Source: DASYXT01 sp035934555
GTDB lineage: Bacteria > Verrucomicrobiota > Verrucomicrobiia > Limisphaerales > UBA8199
Assembly (NCBI GenBank): GCA_035934555.1
Contig: DASYXT010000049.1
Span: 1 to 64,000, forward strand
DNA length: 64,000 nt
Direction of reading: 5' to 3'
Below the pieces are notes generated by a model. That model did no database searches. It was not told where the DNA came from and worked only from the letters and a program-made list of their open reading frames with translations. The position numbers and the translations under genes are program-made. Positions 16,627-25,034 of this stretch are shown here, in pieces. Numbering within the stretch: the stretch's first letter is position 1; each line of letters begins with the position of its first letter.

Positions 16627-17370
16627 TCACATCACCATGCCCCCGTCCACTGCCAGGACCTGGCCGGTGATGTAGCGCGCACCGGGGCTGGCCAGGAACA
16701 CCGCCGCGTGGGCGATATCGTCCGCTTTGCCGAAACTGCCCAGCGGGATGCCCTTTAGCACCATTTCCTTCAATTCGGCTGTGAGCGGCGCGGTCATATC
16801 GGTCTCGACAAAACCTGGCGCCAGCGCATTGACGGTAATGCCACGCGAAGCCAGTTCCCGGGCCACAGACTTGGTAAACCCCAGCAGGCCGGCCTTGCTC
16901 GCCGCGTAATTCGCCTGCCCGGCATTGCCGCGCAGGGCGATCACCGAGGAAACGTTAATGATGCGGCCGGACCGTTGTTTGATGAACGCGCGCACCAGCG
17001 CTTTTGTGAACAGGAATGCCCCTTTGAGATTTGTATCTAACACCGTATCCCAATCCTCGTCGCTCATTCGCATGAGCAGCCCATCGCGCGTCACTCCCGC
17101 ATTGTTCACCAGGATATTCACCCGGCCCGGCTCGTTGAGAATTTTTTCCGCGGTCGCCTCGACGGCCGCCCCATCCGCGACATCCACCGCATGACTCCAC
17201 GCCCGACGCCCCAGGGCGCGAACTTCGGCGGCCGCCTTGTCCGCGTTCTCTGCCGTGCGGGAAATGCACACCACGTCCGCGCCTTCGGCGGCGAATTTCA
17301 GCGCGATGGCGCGGCCAATGCCACGACCAGCGCCTGTTACCACTGCTACCTGCTGCTCAAGCTGACCCAT
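16627..17370 (-). CDS. fabG: 3-oxoacyl-ACP reductase
   Basis: This is 247 residues from MGQLEQQ at 17370; the in-frame ATG at 17415 adds 15 residues outside the fold. It is a short-chain dehydrogenase: cofactor loop TGAGRGIG (12-19), NNAG (89-92), and catalytic Ser142, Tyr155 and Lys159 in SS..GQANYAASKAG. The family-typical end GQVLAVDGGMVM is also present. It reduces 3-oxoacyl-ACP with NADPH in fatty acid elongation. The cluster position between fabD and acpP makes FabG far more likely than another SDR enzyme. Confidence 0.95.
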   Translation of the reverse strand: MGQLEQQVAVVTGAGRGIGRAIALKFAAEGADVVCISRTAENADKAAAEVRALGRRAWSHAVDVADGAAVEATAEKILNEPGRVNILVNNAGVTRDGLLMRMSDEDWDTVLDTNLKGAFLFTKALVRAFIKQRSGRIINVSSVIALRGNAGQANYAASKAGLLGFTKSVARELASRGITVNALAPGFVETDMTAPLTAELKEMVLKGIPLGSFGKADDIAHAAVFLASPGARYITGQVLAVDGGMVM

Positions 17371-17444
17371 GCGCAGGAGGTGATAAGGAATGCGCGGCAG
17401 GGAGGCAAGCACCAATCAGAAAGTTGCCCACCAAATGATTTGCG

Positions 17445-18395
17445 CTACGGCGCAGAAACGGTTCCCGCTTGCGCCACCTGCGCCACGGTCGCTTCCAGGC
17501 TCGCGACATCTGAAACATTCAGTGCCTGCGCGTTCCGGTCGATTCGCTTCATGAACCCGGTTAACGCCGCACCCGGCCCCAGCTCAATAAATCGCGTGAA
17601 CCCTTGCGCCAACAAATAGCGCATCGAGTCCTCCCACAGCACGGAGGCGGTAACCTGCTCGACCAGGCGCGCACGAATTGAATCCGGCCCCGCATGGGGT
17701 TGGGCTGTGACATTGGCGAGCACCGGCACGCCCGGTTCACGCAAGCGGACCTTCTCCAACTCGGCGGCCAGCTTGGGTTGCGCACTGGCCATCAGCGGCG
17801 AATGATACGCCCCCGCTACGGGCAGCGGCAGCGCGCGCCGTGCCCCTCGCATCTTCGCCAGCTCGCAAGCGCGCGCAATTCGGTCGGTCTCTCCTGAGAT
17901 CACCAGTTGTCCCGGGCAATTGAGGTTAGCCAACACCACGCCGGCTTCCTGGCAGACTTCCCGGGTGCCAGCCGCGTCCAGCCCAATAACCGCCGCCATG
18001 CCGCCGTGAGTCGTTTCGCAAGCCTCCTGCATGAAGCGGCCCCGTTGCCGCACCAGGTTCAACCCCTCCTCGAAGTCCATCGCCCCGGCTGCAGCCAATG
18101 CGGTAAATTCGCCCAGCGACAATCCTGCCACCGCATCGAAAACCAGGTTCGGCCCTCGCTCGCGCAGCAATTGAAACGCAATCCAACTGACCAAAAAAAT
18201 ACCCGGTTGGGCGTTTTCCGTGCGCGTCAGTTCCTGTTCGGGACCGGAGAAGCAAATCTTTTCCAGGTCGTAGCCCAGGGCCTGGTGCGCTCGAGCGAAC
18301 CAGACGCGCGTGGAGGGAAACGCGGCCGCAAGGTCCTTGCCCATTCCGACCACCTGCGCGCCTTGCCCGGCAAATAACAATGCTGTTTTTGTCAT
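17445..18395 (-). CDS. fabD: Malonyl-CoA:ACP transacylase
   Basis: This is 316 residues. Motifs are LLFAGQGAQVVGMGKDL at the N-terminus, the nucleophile Ser93 in AGLSLGEFTAL, and the partner His198 in GAYHSPLM. It transfers malonyl from CoA to ACP, the entry step of fatty acid elongation. It is the first gene of the fab run in the direction of transcription. The usual fabH and plsX partners are not in the window. Confidence 0.95.
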   Translation of the reverse strand: MTKTALLFAGQGAQVVGMGKDLAAAFPSTRVWFARAHQALGYDLEKICFSGPEQELTRTENAQPGIFLVSWIAFQLLRERGPNLVFDAVAGLSLGEFTALAAAGAMDFEEGLNLVRQRGRFMQEACETTHGGMAAVIGLDAAGTREVCQEAGVVLANLNCPGQLVISGETDRIARACELAKMRGARRALPLPVAGAYHSPLMASAQPKLAAELEKVRLREPGVPVLANVTAQPHAGPDSIRARLVEQVTASVLWEDSMRYLLAQGFTRFIELGPGAALTGFMKRIDRNAQALNVSDVASLEATVAQVAQAGTVSAP

Positions 18396-18450
18396 GAACC
18401 GCCGGGACTAAACACAAAATCCTGGGCGAACGAAAGGAGAATACTGCTTT

Positions 18451-19035
18451 TCAAGAAAGACTCGGCTGAATGGGAGCCACCGCCTTTCGGCGCAAGCGTA
18501 ATAACTTCCGACCTCCAAAGAAAATCAGAACCACGATCAACGCCACGGCGAGGATCGGCGCCGCCAGCGACAGTAGCGCTGTCCCAACCGCCCCGCCTAA
18601 TTCGATCGTCGCGAAAAGCGGATTTCCCAACCCCGCCGTTGCCAGAGTGGAAACTCCGCGTCCGACGACGGTGGTGGCCTGGACGGCGCCTGCCGCGCCG
18701 CCGCCGGCAATCGCTGCCAGGGTCCAGCGCAAAAACGGGCTCATATCGCCGACCATTGAAGCCGTCACCAGCGTGCCCGCAATCATCGCTGCGGGCGTCG
18801 CAATCGTATCGAGGAAATGGCCCAGCCAGGGAATGTAATAAGCCGCGACTTCGAGACAGGTCGCCACGGAAAGCGCGATCAGCGCGGGATAGGAAGCGAT
18901 CCATTCGAAGCCATGTGCCAGGTGCAGGTGACCGGAAAGCGCGGCGATGTTCATCACCAGCAAGGGGACAAAAACTCTGAACCCGCATGCGGCGCTTAGG
19001 CCGATGCCCACGCAAATGCTCAGCAGTGTTTCCAT
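18451..19035 (-). CDS. DUF4126 membrane protein
   Basis: This is 194 residues with about five hydrophobic helices. The start (SICVGIGLSAACGFRVFVPLLVM) and the centre (YYIPWLGHFLDTIATPAAMIAGTLV) match the DUF4126 family as I remember it: small integral inner-membrane proteins of unknown function. A basic tail (GGRKLLRLRRKAV) would face the cytoplasm. Its ATG overlaps the stop of the YbhB-like gene by one base (TAATG), so the two genes are likely cotranslated. Confidence 0.85.
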   Translation of the reverse strand: METLLSICVGIGLSAACGFRVFVPLLVMNIAALSGHLHLAHGFEWIASYPALIALSVATCLEVAAYYIPWLGHFLDTIATPAAMIAGTLVTASMVGDMSPFLRWTLAAIAGGGAAGAVQATTVVGRGVSTLATAGLGNPLFATIELGGAVGTALLSLAAPILAVALIVVLIFFGGRKLLRLRRKAVAPIQPSLS

Positions 19036-19610
19036 TATCCTCTCCTTTGGTAGGTGCCGATGAGTTGGCCTTCGGCCAGCACGTGGCCTTGCATCGCCGT
19101 TTCGATTTCTTTCCGGGTCAACCCCGGTTTCAAATCCAGCAGCCGGTCCAGCGCATAAATTCTGAAAAAATACCGATGCGGTTTGCCCGGTGGCGGGCAG
19201 GGACCGCCATAACCGAGATGCCGGAAATCATTCAGCCCTTGCCTGGCGCCCTTCAGGACGTGCTGCCCTTTGGGCAAATCTTCCGGCAACGCGCTGGTAC
19301 TGGCTGGCAAATCATACAGGACCCAATGAACCCAGTCGCCGACGGGCGCATCGGGATCATTGACCAGCAACACCAGTGATTTTGCCTGCGCGGGCGCGCC
19401 GCTCCACTCCAACGGGGGCGAAACGTCTTTGGCGTCACAAGTGTACTTGGCGGGAATGGGTTCGCCCGCTTTGAAAGCGGAACTGGTCAGGTGCATGGCG
19501 GAGTTGTGGCCGAGGTCGGCAGCGAACGCGGGCTCAAAGAAAACGGCTGCTAAAGCCGCAGCCGAAGCAACGCTGAGCCTCCAAAAATTGGATGCTCCTG
19601 AAACACGCAT
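19035..19610 (-). CDS. YbhB/YbcL-type PEBP (Raf kinase inhibitor-like) protein
   Basis: This is 191 residues with an N-terminal signal peptide (ASAAALAAVFFEPAFA). The phosphatidylethanolamine-binding-protein fold is shown by IPAKYTCDAKDVSPPLEWSG, the ligand-pocket motif NDPDAPVGDWVHWVLYDLP, the GYGGPCPPPGKPHRYFF block, and the close EGQLIGTYQR. Bacterial PEBPs bind small anionic ligands; their physiological role is mostly unknown. The signal peptide places this one in the periplasm or outside. It is the last chromosomal gene left of the tRNA-Val island, with its start 35 bases from the displaced tRNA fragment. Confidence 0.92.
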   Translation of the reverse strand: MRVSGASNFWRLSVASAAALAAVFFEPAFAADLGHNSAMHLTSSAFKAGEPIPAKYTCDAKDVSPPLEWSGAPAQAKSLVLLVNDPDAPVGDWVHWVLYDLPASTSALPEDLPKGQHVLKGARQGLNDFRHLGYGGPCPPPGKPHRYFFRIYALDRLLDLKPGLTRKEIETAMQGHVLAEGQLIGTYQRRG

Positions 19611-19644
19611 GCTGGAGAGTACCCCAATTTGCCAGTGACGGCAA

Positions 19645-19692
19645 TGGTGCGCGATGCAGGATTTGAACCTGCGACCCCTTCCGTGTCAAGGA
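19645..19692 (-). pseudogene. Displaced 3' half of tRNA-Val (left end of island, attL)
   Basis: On the minus strand this reads from the anticodon arm (CTTGACACGGAAG, GAC anticodon) through a T-arm (GCAGGTTCAAATCCTGC) to ATCGCGCACCA, and then stops. No D-arm or 5' acceptor strand exists to its right; island DNA begins instead. Compared with the intact tRNA-Val at 40413-40487, the T-stem is GCAGG/CCTGC rather than AGAGG/CCTCT, while the acceptor end is identical. This is what is left of the host's own 3' half after the island supplied a new one. Confidence 0.85.
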
Positions 19693-19798
19693 TGGTGGTA
19701 TAAGAGTAGGTGATTGTCACTGGTTCCCCAGGAACCCAAAAGAAGCTCGGCAGGACAGGCATATTCTATTTTTTCTATTGACACTTCCTTACGCCCAC

Positions 19799-19828
19799 TT
19801 GTCCTAACAGTCAAATAGTTGCCCTAAC
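19799..19828 (+). repeat. Putative left integrase arm-type sites
   Basis: TTGTCCTAAC (19799-19808) and TTGCCCTAAC (19819-19828) lie about 110-150 bp inside the left core. The same decamer occurs inverted near the right end of the island. Position and orientation suit arm-type binding sites of the island integrase. The remaining sequence between the tRNA fragment and the first gene (19693-19986) shows no other feature. Confidence 0.55.
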
Positions 19829-19986
19829 GATTTGCCCAGGTCACCGGTGCAGTGCCTCCTCGGCGCAAGGCTGGACAGTGGCCGGAGACGTGGCAGCCCC
19901 GACCGGGTGATCCGAGGCGCAAGAATCCGCCCGGTCAACTGGAGCCTTGAACAGATCGCCGTCCGTTTGGTAGCCCTGTCGTTGGC

Positions 19987-20718
19987 ATGGCGAACGCAGC
20001 TACCAACAATCACCGCAGCAGGTTACCTCCCGAAACCGAATACCGTTTTGATCGACTTGAGGAGGCCGAGTACGAGGACTGCTTTCATTATGAGATTGGG
20101 CGGTACCGGAACCCGCGAGAACGCGCTCGAATCCAGGAGGAGTTTGCCAGCCTGGCGACGGCGGAGATGGCACCGGATGATCCAGAGGACAGCGTCTACA
20201 CTCAGAGGCGAGAACTGCAAGACCAGCTTGATTGGCTGGAGGCAGAGCGGTACGAGCGCCCCTGGTTGGCCCTTTCAAAGGTCAAGAGGGAGAAGATCAT
20301 GGCCAGAACTGGCCGCGCTCGATCCGAACCCGTTCAGCTAAGCCGGGAACTCAATTGGGCAAACCGGCTTCTTCTTAAATTCGGCAATCCTGATTTTGAG
20401 AGCGTAGAGGTCACGATCAACTGGAGGGAGCCGGATGAGCGCCTGGTTGACTCGTTCAGGACGCTTTTGCGTCGGATGCGCGAGGATTATGGCAAAGCAG
20501 CGTTCAAAGTGGAGCAAGCCCGTGGTCCGAAGAAATGGCCAATCAGGCATAGATTGTTTGCCCTGGCCGTGTGGCGTTGCCGTCAATGCGGCATGACCCA
20601 TAAGCAAATATGGGAATGGCTGGAGCCTGTGCGCAAAAAGCTCGGCTTTAGCAACCAACGCAGGCTCGGCGACCTCACACACCGAATCGAGCGCCTGATT
20701 GCGGAAGAACCATCCTGA
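19987..20718 (+). CDS. Island hypothetical protein with C-terminal CxxC helix region
   Basis: This is 243 residues, hydrophilic, with no signal or membrane segment. The N-terminal half is rich in Glu/Arg and predicted helical, with many Tyr (EEAEYEDCFHYEIGRYRNPRE). The C-terminal third contains FALAVWRCRQCGMTHKQIWEW, a short CxxC next to what could be a helix-turn-helix, then basic residues (RRLGDLTHRIERLI). I do not recognise the family; a DNA-binding role is a guess from charge and position. It is the first gene of the island and directly precedes the Rep gene by 87 bases on the same strand. Confidence 0.7.
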   Translation: MANAATNNHRSRLPPETEYRFDRLEEAEYEDCFHYEIGRYRNPRERARIQEEFASLATAEMAPDDPEDSVYTQRRELQDQLDWLEAERYERPWLALSKVKREKIMARTGRARSEPVQLSRELNWANRLLLKFGNPDFESVEVTINWREPDERLVDSFRTLLRRMREDYGKAAFKVEQARGPKKWPIRHRLFALAVWRCRQCGMTHKQIWEWLEPVRKKLGFSNQRRLGDLTHRIERLIAEEPS

Positions 20719-20805
20719 ACAGGCCAGGACTGCCGGGTCACCAATAATTCACCCGGCGAATTACAGGGGGCTGACCAAACCCAAGGGAGGGGTTAAAGGG
20801 GTAGC

Positions 20806-22269
20806 GTGACAGATTTATATCGCAATTGTCAGCACGTTACGCTGAACCCGGTTCCACCGAACACCGAGCAAGGCGAGGCGGTTGCAGTACACCATATGAC
20901 GCACTACGAGCACTCCATTGAGACCATGACCATCCCCGATCCCTTACAGGACTTCCTTGACCGGGAGCAGAAGTATATTGAAGCCAGCAAATCCCTGGCG
21001 AATGCCAAGAAGGCACATGCCAGGCGTCACAATCCATCCTTCAAGCTCTGTCTCTTCCGAGACCATGCTGATCTATTGCTCGACAAGACCGACTTCTGCT
21101 TTCGGCGTCCAGAACTCTCATCTACTTTGAAGGGTTGGATTGGCCGGAGCCGGTCCAACGAACAGCTTCGGATTAAAGGCTATGCTGAGAAGGCTGCCAT
21201 CGTTGCCTCTGCCTCCTGGGAAAAGGCTATGTCCTTCGTGCATTGTTCTCCCAAGTGTAATCGCAAGAAGAAGCAGTTCCCCTGCGGCATGACGGACTAC
21301 TGTCCGGCCTGTCATTGGGCACGCATTGGTGATGCTATCTTCCGGGAGTACATGGGGGCTTTCGGGAAGGCGGGGCCATGGTATGCGATAACCGTCTCCT
21401 TTGTCTGGCACCATGGGCGGTTGAAGCTAGTGACCCGCAAGGGTCGGAAGTGCCAGGAGAAGGAGTCGCTGCGGCACGAGGCTTTCTTGGGTGCCCCACG
21501 TCTACAGCCGCTTGTTTTTAGCGAAAGCGACCAAATCCAAAAATGTGGCGGAGTCGCATTTGACCTGCTTCGTGTATTGGGAAATACAAGCCGGGGGCTG
21601 AAGCTGCTGAATGGGGCGCTGGCGGCGCTGGACTGCCATGTCTCCTTCTTTCCGGCTAAGGCCCCCAAAGGTGATCTGAGCGTCGGCGACGGTTTGATCG
21701 TTCATACCCATGTCCTCGCCAACACAGGTGCGTCGTTGGACTGGGACACCTGCCAGGAGATTTACCGGGCGCTGCTCGACCATTGCCAGGAAGCTGCCAT
21801 CCGGTTGCAGCCCGACCTCCATATCTCGCCCCTCCAGTCCAAGGGGGAGTTTCTGGCTTGGCTGAAGTACGTCGTGAAGCCGCTCGTGTTCGAGAAGTTT
21901 TATGCCGAGGGTGCTTTTGCCTGCTCCGACCGGCCCGAACACTTCAACCTGCATTTCGACCAGGTCGTGTTCAGCGGGTTGGCGAACGCCTACGCCGGTA
22001 TCACCAGTCCCCGTCGATTCGGGAACATGCGGTACCGGCCAGGGCAGGACGGTTATATCGGTGATTATCAATACAAGAAGCGAATCGGGGACAAGACTTT
22101 CCGGGCGCTTCGGCTTCGAGAGCGAGAGCCTGCCTTGGGGCCGCTGACAGCGAAGGAAAAGAAGCAACTGGATTACGAGCGCAAGCGCCGCGCCCAACGT
22201 CGGCGACAGGTGCGGGAGTGGCAGGAGGACAAGAAAACGAATCGCCGACAAGGTCGGAGCCAGCGGTAA
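20806..22269 (+). CDS. Putative HUH rolling-circle replication initiator (Rep)
   Basis: This is 487 residues from a GTG at 20806; an ATG 90 bases downstream is an alternative. A zinc-finger-like cluster at about 146-172 (CSPKCNRKKKQFPCG, DYCPACHW) is followed by YAITVSFVW (motif I-like). DGLIVHTHVLAN comes next, with the HUH pair His300/His302. Then FLAWLKYVVKP carries candidate nicking Tyr355 and the following Lys. This order fits Rep_1-type initiators that nick one strand at a plasmid or phage origin. The C-terminus is strongly basic (YERKRRAQRRRQVREW). A helicase gene follows 0.2 kb downstream, as in self-replicating elements. The call rests on motifs seen by eye. Confidence 0.7.
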   Translation: MTDLYRNCQHVTLNPVPPNTEQGEAVAVHHMTHYEHSIETMTIPDPLQDFLDREQKYIEASKSLANAKKAHARRHNPSFKLCLFRDHADLLLDKTDFCFRRPELSSTLKGWIGRSRSNEQLRIKGYAEKAAIVASASWEKAMSFVHCSPKCNRKKKQFPCGMTDYCPACHWARIGDAIFREYMGAFGKAGPWYAITVSFVWHHGRLKLVTRKGRKCQEKESLRHEAFLGAPRLQPLVFSESDQIQKCGGVAFDLLRVLGNTSRGLKLLNGALAALDCHVSFFPAKAPKGDLSVGDGLIVHTHVLANTGASLDWDTCQEIYRALLDHCQEAAIRLQPDLHISPLQSKGEFLAWLKYVVKPLVFEKFYAEGAFACSDRPEHFNLHFDQVVFSGLANAYAGITSPRRFGNMRYRPGQDGYIGDYQYKKRIGDKTFRALRLREREPALGPLTAKEKKQLDYERKRRAQRRRQVREWQEDKKTNRRQGRSQR

Positions 22270-22360
22270 GAAATGATTTATCCTGAAAGTGATTTTCGCC
22301 ACTCGATGCCCGCAGGAGCGGCGAGAAAACAATAGTGCGGGGCAAGAAAGGTTATCGATC

Positions 22361-22474
22361 ATGAGTATAATCGCAGACACAAAGGAGGCCGGTCCCAAAA
22401 AACCGGCCTGGAACAGTAATGGTATCGTCAGAAAACAAAGCCCCAACGTGTCCAACCAGGAGGAGGCCGTATGA
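22361..22474 (+). CDS. Small open frame between rep and helicase genes
   Basis: This is a 37-residue frame beginning MSIIADTKEAGPKKPAWN with an A/G-rich stretch (AAGAAAGG) at suitable distance upstream. Its last codons contain the AGGAGG ribosome site (22461-22466) of the helicase gene, and its TGA overlaps that gene's ATG. Translation of this frame could therefore couple to, or regulate, the helicase. There is no recognisable domain. Confidence 0.4.
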   Translation: MSIIADTKEAGPKKPAWNSNGIVRKQSPNVSNQEEAV

Positions 22475-23964
22475 GCTTAATGGCTCTCGACCCGGTTGCC
22501 GGGAGAAACGGTCAGCAACAGAAAAGGCAGCGTGCATCGAAGCGTAGACTGGCACACGGCCCAGATGACGGCGCTGCGTCTGGGCGCGGCGTGCCCAGGG
22601 ATGCCCAATTAACACCTGTAGCGGGCAGACCAGGCGGCGATCAAGAGAGCAACCTCGGCAATGAAAAGCTGCCGGTTGCGGCCTACGCTGACATGCTTCA
22701 GGAGCGGCTCCCTAAGATCACCTGCGTTGGAAAACAGTGGCACGTCTGGGAAACCGGCGTCTTGCAGCCAACGAAAAAGGACCGGTTTCGACCCATGGCC
22801 CATGAGATTCTGCGGCGTGACCAGGAGTCGAGCGGTCTTGCCAATTCTGTCCTGAACACAATCGAAGGCCGGTGCCAAGTGAGTGAAGACAAGTTCAAGT
22901 CATTCGCCGTCATGGATGGCGATGCGATCCTGCTCAATTGCCGGAATGGCATTCTCCAAGTCACTCGTGAAACAGTTGCGCTCCTGCCGCACACCATGGA
23001 TCATTTGTTTACCAAGCAGATTGCCGCCGCTTTTGACGAGCAAGCTGGCTTGGATGAGTTCGACCGGGTCGTTGCCGAAGCATTGAGGGAAGAAGAGGAC
23101 CGTCAATTGTTCCTCAGATTTGCCGGGTACACTCTCCTCCCGAATTGTTCACTCCATGCGGCGCTCATTTGTTACGGCCAGGGCGGCACGGGCAAAAGCA
23201 CCGTATGGGACGCAATTGCAAACGTCCTGGGCACCGACCTTGTCATGCGTGTGTCCCTTCGGCAGTTGTGTGATGGCCAGGGTTACTCCATTCCACGCCT
23301 CCGCTTTGCGGCGCTCAATCTGGGAACCGAAGCGCCGTCAGGTGACCTGGGCGAAACCGACGTGTTAAAGAACCTGGTCTGCGGCGAACCCGTCGAGGCT
23401 CGTGCCATTTACGGCAAGCCAGCGACATTCCAGGGGTATTGCACAAAATTCGTATTCCTCTCGAACCATCTGCCTCACTTCAAGCATGGGACAGACGCCG
23501 AACTCCGCCGCCTGCGATTCCTGCACTTCGCTCACAAGCCGGACCAGGTTGATCCCAGGGTGCCGCAGCGGTTGGCGGCTGAGAAGGACGGCATTTTCTC
23601 ACATTTGATGGTGCCGACTCTCCAGACTCTGCTGCGTGATCCAATAATCCCAGATGGTGGAACAACTTCCAGAGCGGTTAGGGAGAGGTTTGCCATTGAG
23701 AACGACCCGCTGGAAGCCTTCCTGACCCAATGCTGCAAGTTTGGGCCGGAACTCCAGGAGACCAAGGACAATCTGCACGGAGCCTTTCTTGCCTGGGCGG
23801 ACGGCAAGGACGTTGCCGCTGGCCTGAAGACGGCGGCACACTTTTTCCAGGAACTGCGCACAAAGCGAACCGGTTTGCAGGATTTCAGACCCACGATCAA
23901 CGGGGTACGAACGCACTGCCTCACAGGGATATGCCTCAAAGATAGCGGAGACGCTCAGAAATAA
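22471..23964 (+). CDS. P4/D5-type superfamily 3 helicase (phage/plasmid primase C-terminal type)
   Basis: This is 497 residues. It has a strong ribosome site (AGGAGG, 4 bases before ATG). The basic N-terminus (about 1-60) is disordered. About 80-220 resembles the D5_N region (HEILRRDQESSGLANSVL, LLNCRNGILQV). The ATPase core has Walker A GQGGTGKST at about 236, the Walker B region (LRFAALNLGTEAPSG) at about 285-300, and motif C FVFLSNHLPHF at about 328. C-terminal winged-helix-like residues follow. Such proteins unwind origins for P4-like satellites, ICEs and plasmids. No N-terminal primase (archaeo-eukaryotic or TOPRIM) catalytic residues are evident, so it may be helicase only, working with the upstream Rep. 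Confidence 0.85.
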   Translation: MSLMALDPVAGRNGQQQKRQRASKRRLAHGPDDGAASGRGVPRDAQLTPVAGRPGGDQESNLGNEKLPVAAYADMLQERLPKITCVGKQWHVWETGVLQPTKKDRFRPMAHEILRRDQESSGLANSVLNTIEGRCQVSEDKFKSFAVMDGDAILLNCRNGILQVTRETVALLPHTMDHLFTKQIAAAFDEQAGLDEFDRVVAEALREEEDRQLFLRFAGYTLLPNCSLHAALICYGQGGTGKSTVWDAIANVLGTDLVMRVSLRQLCDGQGYSIPRLRFAALNLGTEAPSGDLGETDVLKNLVCGEPVEARAIYGKPATFQGYCTKFVFLSNHLPHFKHGTDAELRRLRFLHFAHKPDQVDPRVPQRLAAEKDGIFSHLMVPTLQTLLRDPIIPDGGTTSRAVRERFAIENDPLEAFLTQCCKFGPELQETKDNLHGAFLAWADGKDVAAGLKTAAHFFQELRTKRTGLQDFRPTINGVRTHCLTGICLKDSGDAQK

Positions 23965-24042
23965 GCGCCCTGGACTTTAAGCTCGCTCGACCAAGAGCCG
24001 GAGGAGCATTTCCCAGGCGGAAAAACTGCCACGTCCGAGCCG

Positions 24043-24171
24043 TCCAGGCTGTCCAGGCATTTCCCACAACTATGTATGGAGAGGCGTGAACGACATTAAC
24101 AAGCGCCCCGATGACATCGAGGGAGGGTATTGGTCGAGGCGAGTTCGTCGTTTTGCCTGGACTGCCTGGAC
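24043..24171. repeat. CCTGGAC-type repeats flanking a gene start
   Basis: TTTGCCTGGACTGCCTGGAC at 24152-24171 is identical to 39131-39150 near the far end of the island. GTCCAGGCTGTCCAGGCA at 24043-24060 is the same unit inverted with one mismatch. The unit itself is a direct repeat of TGCCTGGAC. It may be a protein-binding site (replication or excision) or an island-specific repeat. Confidence 0.45.
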
Positions 24172-25016
24172 GCTTGGGGTCTGTGAGGGCACTGTTGCTT
24201 GATAAGGCAAGCAAGCTGACCAGAATGGCCGTTCTACGCCGCCTGGCCCACACCAGGAACCGCCAAGCGCCGTCTGGCGAGAGGGAGAGCCAGGCCAATC
24301 GAGAGAGCCTCATCCGCCAGGCTACTGCGGTCTACGTTGGGGGGGAACCGCTTGACCGGCCAGCCGACGCGGGGTATGAGTCCGCAGTGGCGAATGTGCA
24401 ATGGCTTACGGTCCTGAGCGGCGGTCTGGCCGGTGCATTGTTCAGCTTTGGCGCTAACTCGTGGCTCGGTTTGTGGAGGCGGCGGCAGATGCACCGAAGA
24501 CTCAGGATTGAGCTGCCAGAATTGCAGCGGCGCACGTTGACTGTCCGTGTGCGAAATGGACATGTCTTCCCGTTGACGGGCTGCTCGGCATGTATAACAC
24601 TCGACCATGCGCTGACGGATGTGGTTCAGCCCCGTTACGACCTACGGTCGCACGGCATTGAGGAAGGCGCTCACATTACGGATAAGCAGCCGCTTTCCTT
24701 AAGCGAGGGCAAATTATGCTGGTCGCTTGGATGGAACGCAACCGCGCCAACGGTGGACATCTACCCAGGCGAGAGGAAGACACTCGAAATCTTGGAAATT
24801 GCATCGGACGAAAGTTGGATCGCCATATTCTCCGAAACACGGGATAAACCATATCGGATTTGGCTGCGGGGCGGCAGGCCCTATCAGGGCACGTTGAAAA
24901 TCACTTGCAAAGAAATCAAAGCGAAAAACTTCCCGGTTCAAATTCCAACAGGGCCTTTGAACCAATGGCTCAAGCATGACGGCTCGTTTCCTGAAAAATT
25001 CTTGCCAAGCGGGTGA
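24111..25016 (+). CDS. Island membrane-anchored hypothetical protein
   Basis: This is 301 residues from the ATG at 24111. Because the first 20 or so codons run through a 20-bp island repeat, the ATG at 24225 (MAVLRRLAHTRN, 263 residues) may be the true start. There is one clear membrane helix at about 97-120 (WLTVLSGGLAGALFSFGANSW), followed by a basic stretch (RRRQMHRRLRIELPEL) and a strand-rich C-terminal domain (RRTLTVRVRNGHVFPL, VDIYPGERKTLEILEI, GTLKITCKEI) with an immunoglobulin-like feel. I do not know the family. Charge suggests the C-terminal domain is cytoplasmic. It follows the replication genes on the same strand and faces a convergent gene 18 bases away. Confidence 0.65.
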   Translation: MTSREGIGRGEFVVLPGLPGRLGSVRALLLDKASKLTRMAVLRRLAHTRNRQAPSGERESQANRESLIRQATAVYVGGEPLDRPADAGYESAVANVQWLTVLSGGLAGALFSFGANSWLGLWRRRQMHRRLRIELPELQRRTLTVRVRNGHVFPLTGCSACITLDHALTDVVQPRYDLRSHGIEEGAHITDKQPLSLSEGKLCWSLGWNATAPTVDIYPGERKTLEILEIASDESWIAIFSETRDKPYRIWLRGGRPYQGTLKITCKEIKAKNFPVQIPTGPLNQWLKHDGSFPEKFLPSG

Positions 25017-25034
25017 TTCAGCGCCGCAACCGCA

